NCBI GenBank assembly: GCA_903921785.1
Contig: CAIXRH010000249.1
Span: 1-52,605, forward strand
Length of the DNA stretch: 52,605 nucleotides
Direction: 5' to 3'
DNA from: an uncultured Pseudomonadota bacterium
GTDB lineage: Bacteria > Myxococcota_A > UBA796 > SXON01
Shown: one piece after another, positions 26,011 through 34,693 of the stretch
Numbering within the stretch: position 1 is the first letter of the stretch
How the letters are laid out: every line of letters starts with the position of its first letter
Position numbers and translations under genes: made by a program
Notes under the pieces: model-generated
The model's input: the letters and a program-made list of their open reading frames with translations, nothing else
What the model was told of the DNA's origin: nothing
Database searches by the model: none

Positions 26011-26907
26011 TCACTCGTCGTCGCGGCGGGCGACGAGCATGGTGCCGCAGCCTTCGTTGGTGAAGACCTCGAGGAGCAGCGCCTGGGGGCGCGTCCCGTC
26101 GATGAGGTGAACGCGGGGAACGCCGCCCTGGAGCGCGTCCTTCACCGCGGCGAGCTTCGGGAGCATGCCGCCGGAGACCACGCCCTGGCGGATGAGCTCG
26201 TCCACCGTCCCGAGGTCCCCGTACGAGACGAGGCGGCGGGGGTCGTCGCGATCTTCGAGCAACCCCGGCACCGAGGTGCAGAGGATCAGCTTCTCCGCCT
26301 TGATCGCGATGGCGAGGCGGGAGGCGATGGTGTCGGCGTTGGTGTTGAGCAGCGCACCGCTCTGATCCGCGATGAGCGAGCAGTAGACCGGGACGATGCC
26401 CGAGTCGATGAGCAGGTTGGGCAAGCCGGCGTCGACCGTGTTGATGTCGCCCACAAAACCGTAGTCGACCGACTGTTCGGCGCCGGTGCTGGGGTCGCGG
26501 ACGGTGCGCGCGGGGCGGCGGGCGCCGACGACGCTCATGCCGTCGCCGCCGGAGAGGCCGACGGCCTTCACGCCGTGGGCAGAGAGCGCGCTGACCAGCT
26601 CGCTGTTGAGCTGGCCCCGGAACACCATCCGGGCGAGCTCGAGGGTGCGGGCGTCGGTGACCCGGCGGCCCGCGACGACCTCCTTGGTGATCCCCATCTT
26701 TTCGCAGAGCGCGTCGAGCTGCGGGCCGCCGCCGTGGACCAGCGCCACCCGGATGCCGACGTGGTGGAGCAGCGCGATGTCCTCCGCCAGCGCGTCCCGC
26801 GCGGCCGGTCGTTCGAGGATCGCCCCGGAGACCTTGATGACGAAGGTGCGGCCCCGGAAGAGGCGGAGGTAAGGATGGGCGTCGCGCAGCGACAGGAGGC
26901 GTTCCAT
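26011..26907 (-). CDS. argB: Acetylglutamate kinase
   Basis: The 298-residue protein phosphorylates N-acetylglutamate, the second step of arginine synthesis. Motifs: FVIKVSGAIL (phosphate-binding Lys), VHGGGPQLD, the substrate segment GRRVTDARTLE, NTNADTIASRLA and the late GGMLPKLAAVKDAL. It is the first gene of the argB-M20-argH operon and divergent from regB-like DNA, 84 bp away. The N-terminus is ordinary for the family. I see no N-terminal arginine-sensing helix typical of feedback-inhibited forms, though this needs alignment. Confidence 0.95.
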   Translation of the reverse strand: MERLLSLRDAHPYLRLFRGRTFVIKVSGAILERPAARDALAEDIALLHHVGIRVALVHGGGPQLDALCEKMGITKEVVAGRRVTDARTLELARMVFRGQLNSELVSALSAHGVKAVGLSGGDGMSVVGARRPARTVRDPSTGAEQSVDYGFVGDINTVDAGLPNLLIDSGIVPVYCSLIADQSGALLNTNADTIASRLAIAIKAEKLILCTSVPGLLEDRDDPRRLVSYGDLGTVDELIRQGVVSGGMLPKLAAVKDALQGGVPRVHLIDGTRPQALLLEVFTNEGCGTMLVARRDDE

Positions 26908-26991
26908 GGCGGGCGGCGGCTAACACCCGCGGGCCGTGCGTGCCGCCGGATGTGTGTCGGCGCGCCGTGCGGTTGCCCGGGTGGAGCGGAT

Positions 26992-28257
26992 GTGCGACGC
27001 TCGGGTGTGCTCGTCACGCGCCCGTCCCCGCGTCGTTCTCTGCGCTGGTTCCGCCGTTTCCGGTACACGTTCCTCCCCGTCCTCGCGCTCGGCGGGGTGC
27101 TGGAGCGCTTCAGCGACGCCAGCTACGACGGAGGCGCGCTCGCGCAGTTCCTCCTCGCGGCGTTGGCGCTGGAGATCCTCGAACGGGCCCTGGTCACCCG
27201 CTTCGGCCCGTCGGCCGCGGTCCTCCCGCTTCAGGTGGCGCTCACCTTGGGGCAACTCGCGGGCGGCGCGTGGTTGCTCCGGGCCGCCGACCACCCCGGC
27301 CTCGACATGCTGGTGCAGTTCGTGGTGCCGTGCGCGCTCACCCTCTCCCCGCCGATGGCGTGGATGTCCGCCCTGCTGCTCATCGGCGTACACAACGGCC
27401 TGGTGCTGTTTGGCCCCCGTGTCGGGCCGGTCGAGCTCGACGTCTTCGGGATGGTGGCGGCGCGACAGCTCCAGCAGCTCCTGGTGTTCGACGCCTCGGT
27501 CGTGGCGCTCACGCTCACGGTCATCCGGGTCCGCGACCTGCTCAACGACCGCGAAGCCCGCCTGCACGCCGCCCTCGAAGATCACGCCCGCGACGAACGC
27601 TTCGTGTCGCTCGGCATCCTCTCCGCAGGCATCGCGCACGAGCTCGGCACCCCGCTGTCCTCGATCGACCTGCTCGCCTCGGAGGCGTTGGCGGACCCGG
27701 AGAGCACGCGCGAGGCGCTCACCACACTGCGGGGGCAGGTGCAACGGTGTCGGGAGATTCTCGACCGGCTGCGTGGCGGCACCGCGTGGACGGTCTCCAA
27801 CGAAGTCGAAGCGTTCGGGCCGTGCCTGCGGCGGTGGGTGGCGGACTGGCAGAGCGCGGGCCTCGATCGCGGGCAGCTCCGCCTGGAGGTGGCTGCCGGG
27901 CTCGAGCTGCTGGCGGTCGCCGGTGACCCAGACACCTGGAGGGGGATCGTCTGGTCGCTCCTCGACAACGCCGCTCGGGCCGGCTTCCCGATCGTCGTGC
28001 GGGCGGACGCCGCGGGGGATGTGCTCCTGGAGATCGACGACGGCGGCCAGGGCCCCACGGCCCAGGTGATCGCCCAGGCGGGCGAGGCGTTTCATTCACG
28101 GTGGGGCGACGGCGGCCGAGAAGGGCGGGGGTTGGCGCTCTTCGTGGCCACTTCGTTCGCCCGTCGCTGGGGCGGGGACCTGCGGCTCTCCCGTAGGCCC
28201 GGTGGGGGTGGTCGGGTCGCGGTTCGCCTTGCTACAATCCCGCGAGAGGCGAGCTGA
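26992..28257 (+). CDS. regB: Membrane sensor histidine kinase, RegB/PrrB-like
   Basis: A GTG at 26992 with GGAG five bases upstream gives 421 residues (alternatives: ATG 26950, GTG 27007). After a basic N-terminus come about five or six membrane helices, then the kinase core: H-box AGIAHELGTPLSSID with His216, N-box LLDNAARAG, G-boxes DDGGQGP and GREGRGLALF. HELGTPL is the RegB/PrrB/ActS form. Cys253, in QRCREIL, 37 residues after His216, sits near where RegB has its redox-active Cys. The quinone-linked GGxxNPF motif was not found. It is followed 2 bp later by its RegA-like partner. Likely senses respiratory redox state. Confidence 0.85.
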   Translation: MRRSGVLVTRPSPRRSLRWFRRFRYTFLPVLALGGVLERFSDASYDGGALAQFLLAALALEILERALVTRFGPSAAVLPLQVALTLGQLAGGAWLLRAADHPGLDMLVQFVVPCALTLSPPMAWMSALLLIGVHNGLVLFGPRVGPVELDVFGMVAARQLQQLLVFDASVVALTLTVIRVRDLLNDREARLHAALEDHARDERFVSLGILSAGIAHELGTPLSSIDLLASEALADPESTREALTTLRGQVQRCREILDRLRGGTAWTVSNEVEAFGPCLRRWVADWQSAGLDRGQLRLEVAAGLELLAVAGDPDTWRGIVWSLLDNAARAGFPIVVRADAAGDVLLEIDDGGQGPTAQVIAQAGEAFHSRWGDGGREGRGLALFVATSFARRWGGDLRLSRRPGGGGRVAVRLATIPREAS

Positions 28258-28259
28258 GC

Positions 28260-28817
28260 ATGCAGACGATCCTGGTGGTGGAGGACGACGAGGTCCATCG
28301 GGACGCCCTCGCGCGGGCGCTGCGGCGTTCGGGCTTCGCGGTGCTCGCTGCCGCGGGGGTCGCGCAGGCGGAGGTGGCGGCGCGGGGGCGCAACCCGGCG
28401 GGCGCCGTGGTGGACCTTCGCCTCGTGGATGGGAACGGGCTGGACGTGGTGCGGATGCTCTCGCTGCGCGCGCCCCGCTGCCGCACCATCGTGCTCACGG
28501 GCTTCGGCTCCATTCCGGCGGCGGTGGAGGCGGTGAAGCTCGGTGCCGTCGACTTCCGCACCAAGCCCACGCCGGCCGAGGACATCGTCGCGGCCCTCCG
28601 GCGCGCGCTGGACGAGCCCGGGCCGCCCACGGAGCTCGAGGCCGTAGAGCGGGAGCACATCCGCAAGGCCCTGGAGGGCACGGACGGGAACATCTCGCAC
28701 GCCGCCCGGCGCCTCGGGCTGCACCGCCGCACCCTCCAGCGGAAGCTCCAGCGCATCGACGGGGGGCCGGGCCTCCTCCCGGATGAGGATGATCCGACGG
28801 AAGACGGCGTGAGTTGA
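28260..28817 (+). CDS. regA: Response regulator, RegA/PrrA/ActR-like
   Basis: The 185-residue protein has a full receiver domain (Glu8-Asp9-Asp10, Asp52, Thr80, Lys102, with FGSIPAAVEAVKLGA after the Thr) and a short C-terminal Fis-type helix-turn-helix, ARRLGLHRRTLQRKLQR at 149-165. This HRRTLQR helix is the trademark of the RegA group, which controls redox-dependent genes. It follows the RegB-like kinase directly. A TACAAT hexamer at 28232-28237 inside the end of regB might allow separate transcription. It carries an extra acidic tail. Confidence 0.9.
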   Translation: MQTILVVEDDEVHRDALARALRRSGFAVLAAAGVAQAEVAARGRNPAGAVVDLRLVDGNGLDVVRMLSLRAPRCRTIVLTGFGSIPAAVEAVKLGAVDFRTKPTPAEDIVAALRRALDEPGPPTELEAVEREHIRKALEGTDGNISHAARRLGLHRRTLQRKLQRIDGGPGLLPDEDDPTEDGVS

Positions 28818-28875
28818 GCCCTCGCCACGGGGCAGGGTGGGGGGGCGCCGGTTAGTCCGCACGGGCGAGGTTCCC

Positions 28876-29919
28876 GTGTTCCTGCTGTTCGCCGCCTTCG
28901 CCTTCGCCCAGGAGCGCCCCGCCACGGGCAGCGCCTGCTCCCCGGTCACCTACTCCGACTACCTGGTCACCCTGACCGGCCGGATGACCGACACCAGCGG
29001 CAAATTCGTGGATGCCCTCCCGAACGGGTACGACGCCAGCGAGTCCGCGCGCAAGATGCTGGTCGCGGTCGTGGCCAACACCCGCGCCCAGGTGTCGAGC
29101 CTGGGCGACTGTCAGGGGGACACCGCGCTGCGCGGCTCGGTGCTGCGCCTCGTCGACTTCTGGGACGGCATGTCCCGCGGCGAGCTCGCCACGCTCACCA
29201 GCTTCCTGGCGGACGGGGCGATCAGCGAGAGCGAGTCCACGGAGGTCGAGCGCATCACCAGCGACCTGAGCTCGCGCGGCACCGTCGTGGAGAACGACGT
29301 GATCACCGCGCAGCGCACGTTCGCCTCCAACTTCGGCTTCACCATCGCGGGGGACTCTCCGTCCGAGCCTACGCCCGCTCCGGAGCCGGTGTACGCGCCT
29401 CCGTCCGAGCCTGTCTACGTGGAACCCCGGCCAGAGCCTCGGCCGCTCTTCTCCAGCGATCCGAAGCTGTTCCTGCGCCTCCACGGCGGACTCGACCTCG
29501 ACTACATGTTCGCCGCGGGTCGTCGGGAGCACAACTACGCCCTCGGCCTCGACGTGCCCGTCGGAGATGGGCTCTCGCTCGGCGCCGTCTACAAGCACGA
29601 CACGCTCGGGAGCCGGGAAGCCCAGCGCGTCCACTTCGCCCTGCTCTACGGCTTCGGCTCCAAGGGCAGCGACAAGGTCTACAGCTACTTCCACTTCCTG
29701 GTTCAGCCCGGGGTCGCCCTGGTGGACGACGCGGACGCGACCTTCGGCTGCGACTTCGGCGGGGAGTTCGGCATCGGCGCCCGCATCGGCGATCGCCTCC
29801 GCCTCGCGCTGTTCTACCGGGTGGACTACGAGCTCTGGTTCGACGACCAGACCACCGCGTTCGAGAGCTTCAACACCTGGGAAGTGCAGCCGGGCCTGTC
29901 GATGACGGTGGGGCTGTGA
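28876..29919 (+). CDS. Exported protein with helical N-terminus and C-terminal barrel
   Basis: A GTG with GAGG five bases upstream gives 347 residues. The signal is very short and uncharged (VFLLFAAFAFA, cut before Gln). Residues ~15-155 are mostly helical with two Cys. A Pro-rich linker (PEPVYAPPSEPVY) follows, then ~170 residues of alternating strands (HGGLDLDYMFAAG, VHFALLYGFGS, YSYFHFLVQPGVALVDD, RLALFYRVDYELWF) ending in MTVGL. This looks like an outer-membrane barrel with a periplasmic domain. Overlaps the next gene by GTGA. Function unknown. The gene is preceded by GGTTAGTCCG, also found before the flippase gene. Confidence 0.65.
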   Translation: MFLLFAAFAFAQERPATGSACSPVTYSDYLVTLTGRMTDTSGKFVDALPNGYDASESARKMLVAVVANTRAQVSSLGDCQGDTALRGSVLRLVDFWDGMSRGELATLTSFLADGAISESESTEVERITSDLSSRGTVVENDVITAQRTFASNFGFTIAGDSPSEPTPAPEPVYAPPSEPVYVEPRPEPRPLFSSDPKLFLRLHGGLDLDYMFAAGRREHNYALGLDVPVGDGLSLGAVYKHDTLGSREAQRVHFALLYGFGSKGSDKVYSYFHFLVQPGVALVDDADATFGCDFGGEFGIGARIGDRLRLALFYRVDYELWFDDQTTAFESFNTWEVQPGLSMTVGL

Positions 29920-30743
29920 GGGCACAGGGGGGCGCCAGCCACCCTCACCGCGCCCGGAACCCGGCCCAGGCGCAACGATCGGGCGGTGTTTGGTGGGTCG
30001 CCTTGCTCGGCGTCGCGGCGTGCACGCCGGTCGGCCCCGGCTCGGCGGGCACCGACAGCGCCGCCGCGGCCGACACCGCCGGCTCCGGCGCCGACACCGC
30101 GGACACGGCCGACACCGCCACCGACACGGCAGACTCCGGCGTTGACACCAGCGACACCGGCCACGCCTGCCAGCCGGCCGACGCGACCACCACGACCGTG
30201 GTGGTCACCGACATCGACGCCACGCTCACCATCAGCGACACCGAGTTCCTCAAGCAGCTCATCGAGCCGTGGAACATCCCGGAGATGCGCCCCGACGGCG
30301 ACGCGCTCATGCGCGCCTACGTCGCCCTCGGCTACCGGATCGTCTACGTCACCGCCCGCGGCGAGGACCTCGTCCTGCTCGATGGCACCAGCGTCGAAGA
30401 CGCCACGATCGGCTGGCTGGAGGACAAGGGTTTCCCCCTATTGGACGACGGCGACGTCTACTTCGCCCCCGGCCTCGGTGAGCCGGGCAGCGGAGCCGAG
30501 GCCTACAAAGCCGACCTGCTCGCCTCGCTCCAGGACCAGGGCTACACCCTCGCGTACGGCTACGGCAACGCCGACTCCGACGTGGGCGCGTACCAGTCCG
30601 CCGGGATCCCCGACGCGCACGACTTCCTCGTCGGCGACCTCGCCGATCAGGCCGGCGACTACGGGGTGGTGGGCATCTCCACCGACGACGCCTACACCGC
30701 GCACCTCGCGGCGTGGATGGGCTCGGTGCCCTGCGCGAACTGA
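29916..30743 (+). CDS. LNS2/lipin-like HAD phosphatase lipoprotein
   Basis: The 275-residue protein starts at GTG overlapping the preceding stop. The signal ends in GVAAC (Cys36), then a long Ala/Asp/Thr linker. The catalytic domain has HAD motif I DIDATLT (Asp99, Asp101, Thr103, the DxDxT form of lipin phosphatidate phosphatases), motif II YVTARG, YKADLL (Lys), and GYGNADSDVGAYQSAGIP. This is the LNS2 fold. With a lipid anchor it would sit in the periplasm or on the surface and might act on phospholipid or other phosphate esters. Substrate is inference. Confidence 0.82.
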   Translation: MRAQGGASHPHRARNPAQAQRSGGVWWVALLGVAACTPVGPGSAGTDSAAAADTAGSGADTADTADTATDTADSGVDTSDTGHACQPADATTTTVVVTDIDATLTISDTEFLKQLIEPWNIPEMRPDGDALMRAYVALGYRIVYVTARGEDLVLLDGTSVEDATIGWLEDKGFPLLDDGDVYFAPGLGEPGSGAEAYKADLLASLQDQGYTLAYGYGNADSDVGAYQSAGIPDAHDFLVGDLADQAGDYGVVGISTDDAYTAHLAAWMGSVPCAN

Positions 30744-30842
30744 GCGGGGAACGGTCGGCGCCCCGACGGATCGGTCAGCAGCGGAGGAACGGGGTTGGGG
30801 CCGCCAGCCGCCACTACAGAACTCGCGGCCCTCCTCGCCGGT

Positions 30843-30864
30843 GATAAGTAAACCGCTTAGCGGT
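30843..30864 (+). promoter_or_regulatory. Possible promoter/operator of the antiporter operon
   Basis: GATAAG (30843-30848, -10-like) is followed by a perfect palindrome ACCGC-TTA-GCGGT (30852-30864) that would overlap the transcription start, 6 bp before the ATG. This is the position of a repressor site. No clear -35 box. Confidence 0.4.
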
Positions 30865-30869
30865 CGGCG

Positions 30870-32729
30870 ATGCACGTGCTGCAGCTCCTCGTCCAGATCG
30901 GCGCCATCCTGCTCGCCGGTCGGCTCCTCGGGTTGGCCTTTCGGCGGGTCGGCCAGCCAGGAGTGATCGCCGAGATCCTCGCGGGCATCCTGCTCGGTCC
31001 CTCCCTGCTCGGGCTCCTCGCGCCCACGGCCGAGGCGGCGCTCTTCCCGGAGGCTTCGCTCCCGGTGCTGAGCATGATGAGCCAGATCGGGCTGGTCTTC
31101 TTCATGTTCCTGGTCGGGCTCGAGTTCGACCCGTCCCGGCTCGGCGGCAGCGGCCGCGCCTCCGTGGCGATCTCCGCCTCCGGCATCGTGCTCCCCTTCG
31201 CGCTGGGCGCCGGGCTGTCCCTGCCGCTCTACGCCACGCTCGCGCCCGAGGGCGTGCCGCAGCTCACCTTCGCGCTGTTCATGGGCGCCGCGATGAGCGT
31301 CACCGCGTTCCCGGTCCTCGCCCGCATCCTCGCCGAACGCCGGCTCATCCGCACGCGCATCGGCACCATCGCGCTGGCCGCCGCCGCGGTGGACGACGTC
31401 ACCGCCTGGTGCCTCATCGCCGCCGTCGTGGCGGTGGCGAGCGCGTCCGGGGCGCTCCCCGCCATCCGCACGGCGCTCCTCGCCGTCGCCTACGTCGCCG
31501 TGATGTGGCGCGTCGTCCGCCCGATGCTCGCCCGCGTCGGGCCCCGGGGGGGCGCCGCCGTGTCCTCGGATCTCGTGGCCGCGATCTTCCTGCTGCTGCT
31601 CACCTCCGCGGGGATCACCGAGTGGATCGGCATCCACGCGCTGTTCGGAGCCTTCCTCTTCGGGGTCATCGTCCCCCGGAAGCACGGCCTCGCCGACGTG
31701 CTGGTGGAGAAGCTCGAGGACCTCGTCACCCTCGTGCTCCTCCCGATGTTCTTCGCGTACAGCGGTCTCCGTACCCAGATCACGCTTTTGAACACGCCGT
31801 CCGCCTGGGGGGTCGCCGGGGTGATCCTCGTGGTGGCCACCCTGGGCAAGTTCGGCGGCACCGCCTTGGCGGCCCGGCTCTCGGGGCTCGACGGGCGCAC
31901 CTCCGCGGCGGTCGGCATCTTGATGAACACCCGCGGGCTGATGGAGCTGGTGGTGCTCAACATCGGCCTCGATCTCGGCGTCATCTCGCCGGAGCTCTTC
32001 GCGATGATGGTGGTGATGGCGCTGGTCACCACGATCGCCACCTCGCCGCTGTTGGAACGGATTTTTCCCGCACGGGAGATGCTGGAACAGGAAGCCGCGG
32101 CGCCCGCGGCGCCCGGCGCCGGTCCGGGGCTCATGCTCTGCCTCTCGGACCCCGCCTCGGGCCCGGCGATGCTCCAGCTCGCCGAAGCGTGGACCCGCGC
32201 CCGTCGCGCCACGGTCTGGGCCGTGCACTTGACCTCGGTCGAGCGGGTGTCCGAGTCGCTCGGCGCGGCGCCGATCGCCGAGGGGCCGGGGCCGCTGGCG
32301 GAGCTGGAGGCCCGCGCGGCGTCCGTCGGGGTGGCGGTCTCCGGGTTGTCCTTCCCCAGCGCCGACCCGGGCGAGGACCTCGCGCGCATCGCCCAGATCA
32401 AGGGGGTGCCGCTGGTGATCCTCGGCGGACACCGCTCGCCGTTTGAGGACCGGGAGACCCTCGGCGGCTCCGTCCGCAGCGTCCTGCAAGGCGCACCTTG
32501 CGACGTCGGCGTGCTCGTCGCGCGGGAGGACGCGCCGATCCGGCGCGTCGGGGTGCTCGGCGACGACGCGGCGGTGCGGAGGGTGGCGGAGCGGCTCGCG
32601 GCGGAGGGCGGCGTGGAGCGGGTGGAGGGCGCCACCACTGGCGTGGAGCTGGTCATCGCGCCGGTGTCCTGGCCGGCGAGCCCTGGCGCGGACGGCCCGT
32701 CGTGGCTCTACGTGCGCGGGAGGGCGTGA
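30870..32729 (+). CDS. CPA2-family cation/proton antiporter (Kef/YbaL-like)
   Basis: The 619-residue inner-membrane protein begins MHVLQLLVQIGAILLAGRLLG, with about 12 helices up to residue ~395. Characteristic segments are QPGVIAEILAGILLGPSLLG, MSVTAFPVLARIL and AAVDDVTAWCLIAAVVA (the Asp-Asp ion site), and NTRGLMELVVLNIGLDLG. The last ~220 residues are soluble, with two alpha/beta segments like universal stress protein domains. It exchanges K+ or Na+ for H+. The next gene, an HTH-EIIA regulator, overlaps its stop, and a palindrome sits over its likely promoter. Confidence 0.92.
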   Translation: MHVLQLLVQIGAILLAGRLLGLAFRRVGQPGVIAEILAGILLGPSLLGLLAPTAEAALFPEASLPVLSMMSQIGLVFFMFLVGLEFDPSRLGGSGRASVAISASGIVLPFALGAGLSLPLYATLAPEGVPQLTFALFMGAAMSVTAFPVLARILAERRLIRTRIGTIALAAAAVDDVTAWCLIAAVVAVASASGALPAIRTALLAVAYVAVMWRVVRPMLARVGPRGGAAVSSDLVAAIFLLLLTSAGITEWIGIHALFGAFLFGVIVPRKHGLADVLVEKLEDLVTLVLLPMFFAYSGLRTQITLLNTPSAWGVAGVILVVATLGKFGGTALAARLSGLDGRTSAAVGILMNTRGLMELVVLNIGLDLGVISPELFAMMVVMALVTTIATSPLLERIFPAREMLEQEAAAPAAPGAGPGLMLCLSDPASGPAMLQLAEAWTRARRATVWAVHLTSVERVSESLGAAPIAEGPGPLAELEARAASVGVAVSGLSFPSADPGEDLARIAQIKGVPLVILGGHRSPFEDRETLGGSVRSVLQGAPCDVGVLVAREDAPIRRVGVLGDDAAVRRVAERLAAEGGVERVEGATTGVELVIAPVSWPASPGADGPSWLYVRGRA

Positions 32730-33508
32730 TGCACTTCGGCGCTTCCCTCCGGATGTTGCGCGTGCAGGGCGGGTGGAGCCTCCGCGACCTCGCCGCCGCC
32801 GTGGGCGTGTCGTCCGCCTACCTCAGCCGCGTGGAGCACGGTCACGACGCCGCGCCGACGCCGGAGCGGCTCGCGGCGCTCGCGCGTAGCCTCGAGCTGC
32901 CCGCCGACCTCCTGCCCCGCCTCGCCGGGCGCGTCGCCGCCACCCCGACCGAAGCGTCCCTCGCCGCGGACGCGCTCCACCGCGAGGTGCTCCGCCGCCG
33001 CCTCTCTCCCGCCCAGGTGGGGCGCGTCCTTGAGTTCATCGAGCACCACTTCCCCGCGGCGCATCCTCCTCGCCACGCCACGGTCGCGGCGCTGCTCTCC
33101 GGGACGCGGGTGGTGCGCGGCGCTCGGGTCGCCTCCTTGGACGACGCGATGGACCTCGCGGCGCTCCGGCTCGGCGCCGGGGGTCAGGCGGCGGTGCTGG
33201 CGGAGTCGTTCCGTCGGGGGGGCGCCGCGGCGTTCGCCCTCGGCGGCGGCCTGCTCCTGCCGCACACGCCGGAGGGTGCCCCGGTCGCGGCCCTGGTCCT
33301 CCTCGCGACACCGCTTCCGGCGCCCACCCCGGACGACCGCCCGATCCACGGAGTGCTCGCGTTGACCGGCGTTCCCCGCGGTGCGGCCGGCCTCACCCTC
33401 CTCGGCCACGCGGCCCAGCTCGCCGACCCCACGCTCCTCCACGCGCTCGCGCACGCCCCGGACGACGAGGCGGTTTTGCGGCTGCTCCGCATGTTCGAAG
33501 GCGGCTGA
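32729..33508 (+). CDS. HTH (XRE) regulator fused to PTS EIIA-Ntr-like domain
   Basis: The 259-residue protein starts at ATG within the antiporter stop (TGATG). Residues ~4-65 are an XRE-type helix-turn-helix (WSLRDLAAAVGVSSAYLSRVEHG). Residues ~115-255 resemble PTS EIIA of the nitrogen type: LGGGLLLPHTPEG with His179 where EIIA-Ntr is phosphorylated, and DDRPIHGVLALTG. EIIA-Ntr proteins control K+ transport in other bacteria, so a regulator of this kind coupled to a CPA2 antiporter is a sensible unit. It may bind the palindrome at 30852. No PTS kinase gene is in the window. Confidence 0.82.
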   Translation: MHFGASLRMLRVQGGWSLRDLAAAVGVSSAYLSRVEHGHDAAPTPERLAALARSLELPADLLPRLAGRVAATPTEASLAADALHREVLRRRLSPAQVGRVLEFIEHHFPAAHPPRHATVAALLSGTRVVRGARVASLDDAMDLAALRLGAGGQAAVLAESFRRGGAAAFALGGGLLLPHTPEGAPVAALVLLATPLPAPTPDDRPIHGVLALTGVPRGAAGLTLLGHAAQLADPTLLHALAHAPDDEAVLRLLRMFEGG

Positions 33509-33616
33509 TTCCCGCGCCGGTGGGGTCGCCCGCCCCGCCATTCTCGCCGCCGGTGGCTCCTCGACCGCCGACCGGTCCGGGGGGGAAAGCCGGTGGAGCG
33601 CCGCGGCCCTTTGGCG

Positions 33617-34579
33617 TTATTCGCCCCGATCCTCGAACGCCCCCAACTTTCGGAACCGGTCGTACCGATCGGCGGTGAGCTGCTCCGGCGTGAGCGCCGA
33701 GAGCTCGTCCAACGCGGCGGCGACCGCATCGCCGAGCGAGCGGATCGCCTCGGCCGGGGAGCGGTGGGCGCCGCCCGCGGGCTCGTCCACGAGGCGGTCG
33801 GCGACGCCGAAGCGGAGGCAGTCCTCCGCGGTGAGCTTGAGGGCTTCGGCCGCGCGAGGGGCCTCGGCACGGTCGTGCCAGAGGATCGCCGCGCAGCCTT
33901 CGGGAGAGATGACGGAGTAGGTGGCGTTCTCCAACATCAGCACCCGGTTGCCCACGCCGAGCGCGAGCGCGCCGCCGCTGCCCCCTTCGCCGATCACGCA
34001 GCAGATGACCGGCACCTTCAGCGTGGCCATCTCCATGATGTTGCGGGCGATGGCCTCGGCCTGGCCGCGCGCTTCGGCGTCGATCCCCGGGTAGGCCCCC
34101 GGCGTGTCGATGAGGGTGACGATCGGCAGGTTGAACCGCTCGGCCAGGCGCATCAGCCTCAGGGCCTTCCGGTAGCCGTCGGGCAGGGCCATGCCGAAGT
34201 TGCGCTGGACGTTTTCCTTGGTCGTACGCCCCTTCTGGTGGCCGATGAGCAGGATGGTGCGCCCGCGGAAGGTGCCCATCTGGGCGACGATCGCCTGATC
34301 GTCGGTGCCGGAGCGGTCGCCGTGGAGCTCGTCGGCATCGGTGAGCCAGTCGGCCGCGTAGTCCAGCGTGTAGGGCCGGGCGGGGTGCCGGCTGAGGAGC
34401 GTACGCTGCCAGGGGGAGAGGTTCGCCAGGATCTGGCGCTGCAACGCCTCGGCCTGCCGTTCCAGCTCGCGGATGCTCGCGCCGAGGTCGAGGCTGTTGG
34501 CGACCTCGGTTTGGCGGAGGAGATCGATGCGGCGGCGCAGCTCAACGAGGGGGCGTTCGAAGTCGAGGACCAGTTCCAT
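33617..34579 (-). CDS. accA: Acetyl-CoA carboxylase carboxyltransferase subunit alpha
   Basis: The 320-residue protein transfers the carboxyl group from biotin to acetyl-CoA with AccD, committing carbon to fatty acids. It shows the usual N-terminal coiled part (ELRRRIDLLR, SIRELERQAEALQR), HGDRSGTDDQAIV, IGHQKGRTTKENVQRNFGM, TLIDTPGAYPGIDAEARGQA and IGEGGSGGALALG. Length is normal. It stands without accD. The 108-bp gap to the convergent HTH-EIIA gene shows no clear terminator. Confidence 0.96.
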   Translation of the reverse strand: MELVLDFERPLVELRRRIDLLRQTEVANSLDLGASIRELERQAEALQRQILANLSPWQRTLLSRHPARPYTLDYAADWLTDADELHGDRSGTDDQAIVAQMGTFRGRTILLIGHQKGRTTKENVQRNFGMALPDGYRKALRLMRLAERFNLPIVTLIDTPGAYPGIDAEARGQAEAIARNIMEMATLKVPVICCVIGEGGSGGALALGVGNRVLMLENATYSVISPEGCAAILWHDRAEAPRAAEALKLTAEDCLRFGVADRLVDEPAGGAHRSPAEAIRSLGDAVAAALDELSALTPEQLTADRYDRFRKLGAFEDRGE

Positions 34580-34693
34580 CGCCGCGCCCGGTAACACGGA
34601 AGGTGCGAAGGGGGTGGAGAGCGGGTGGCGCCCTGCCCCGGACCGGCGTCGGCGGTCGAGGCGCCGCCGGCGGCGAGAAGGGCGGGACGGGCG

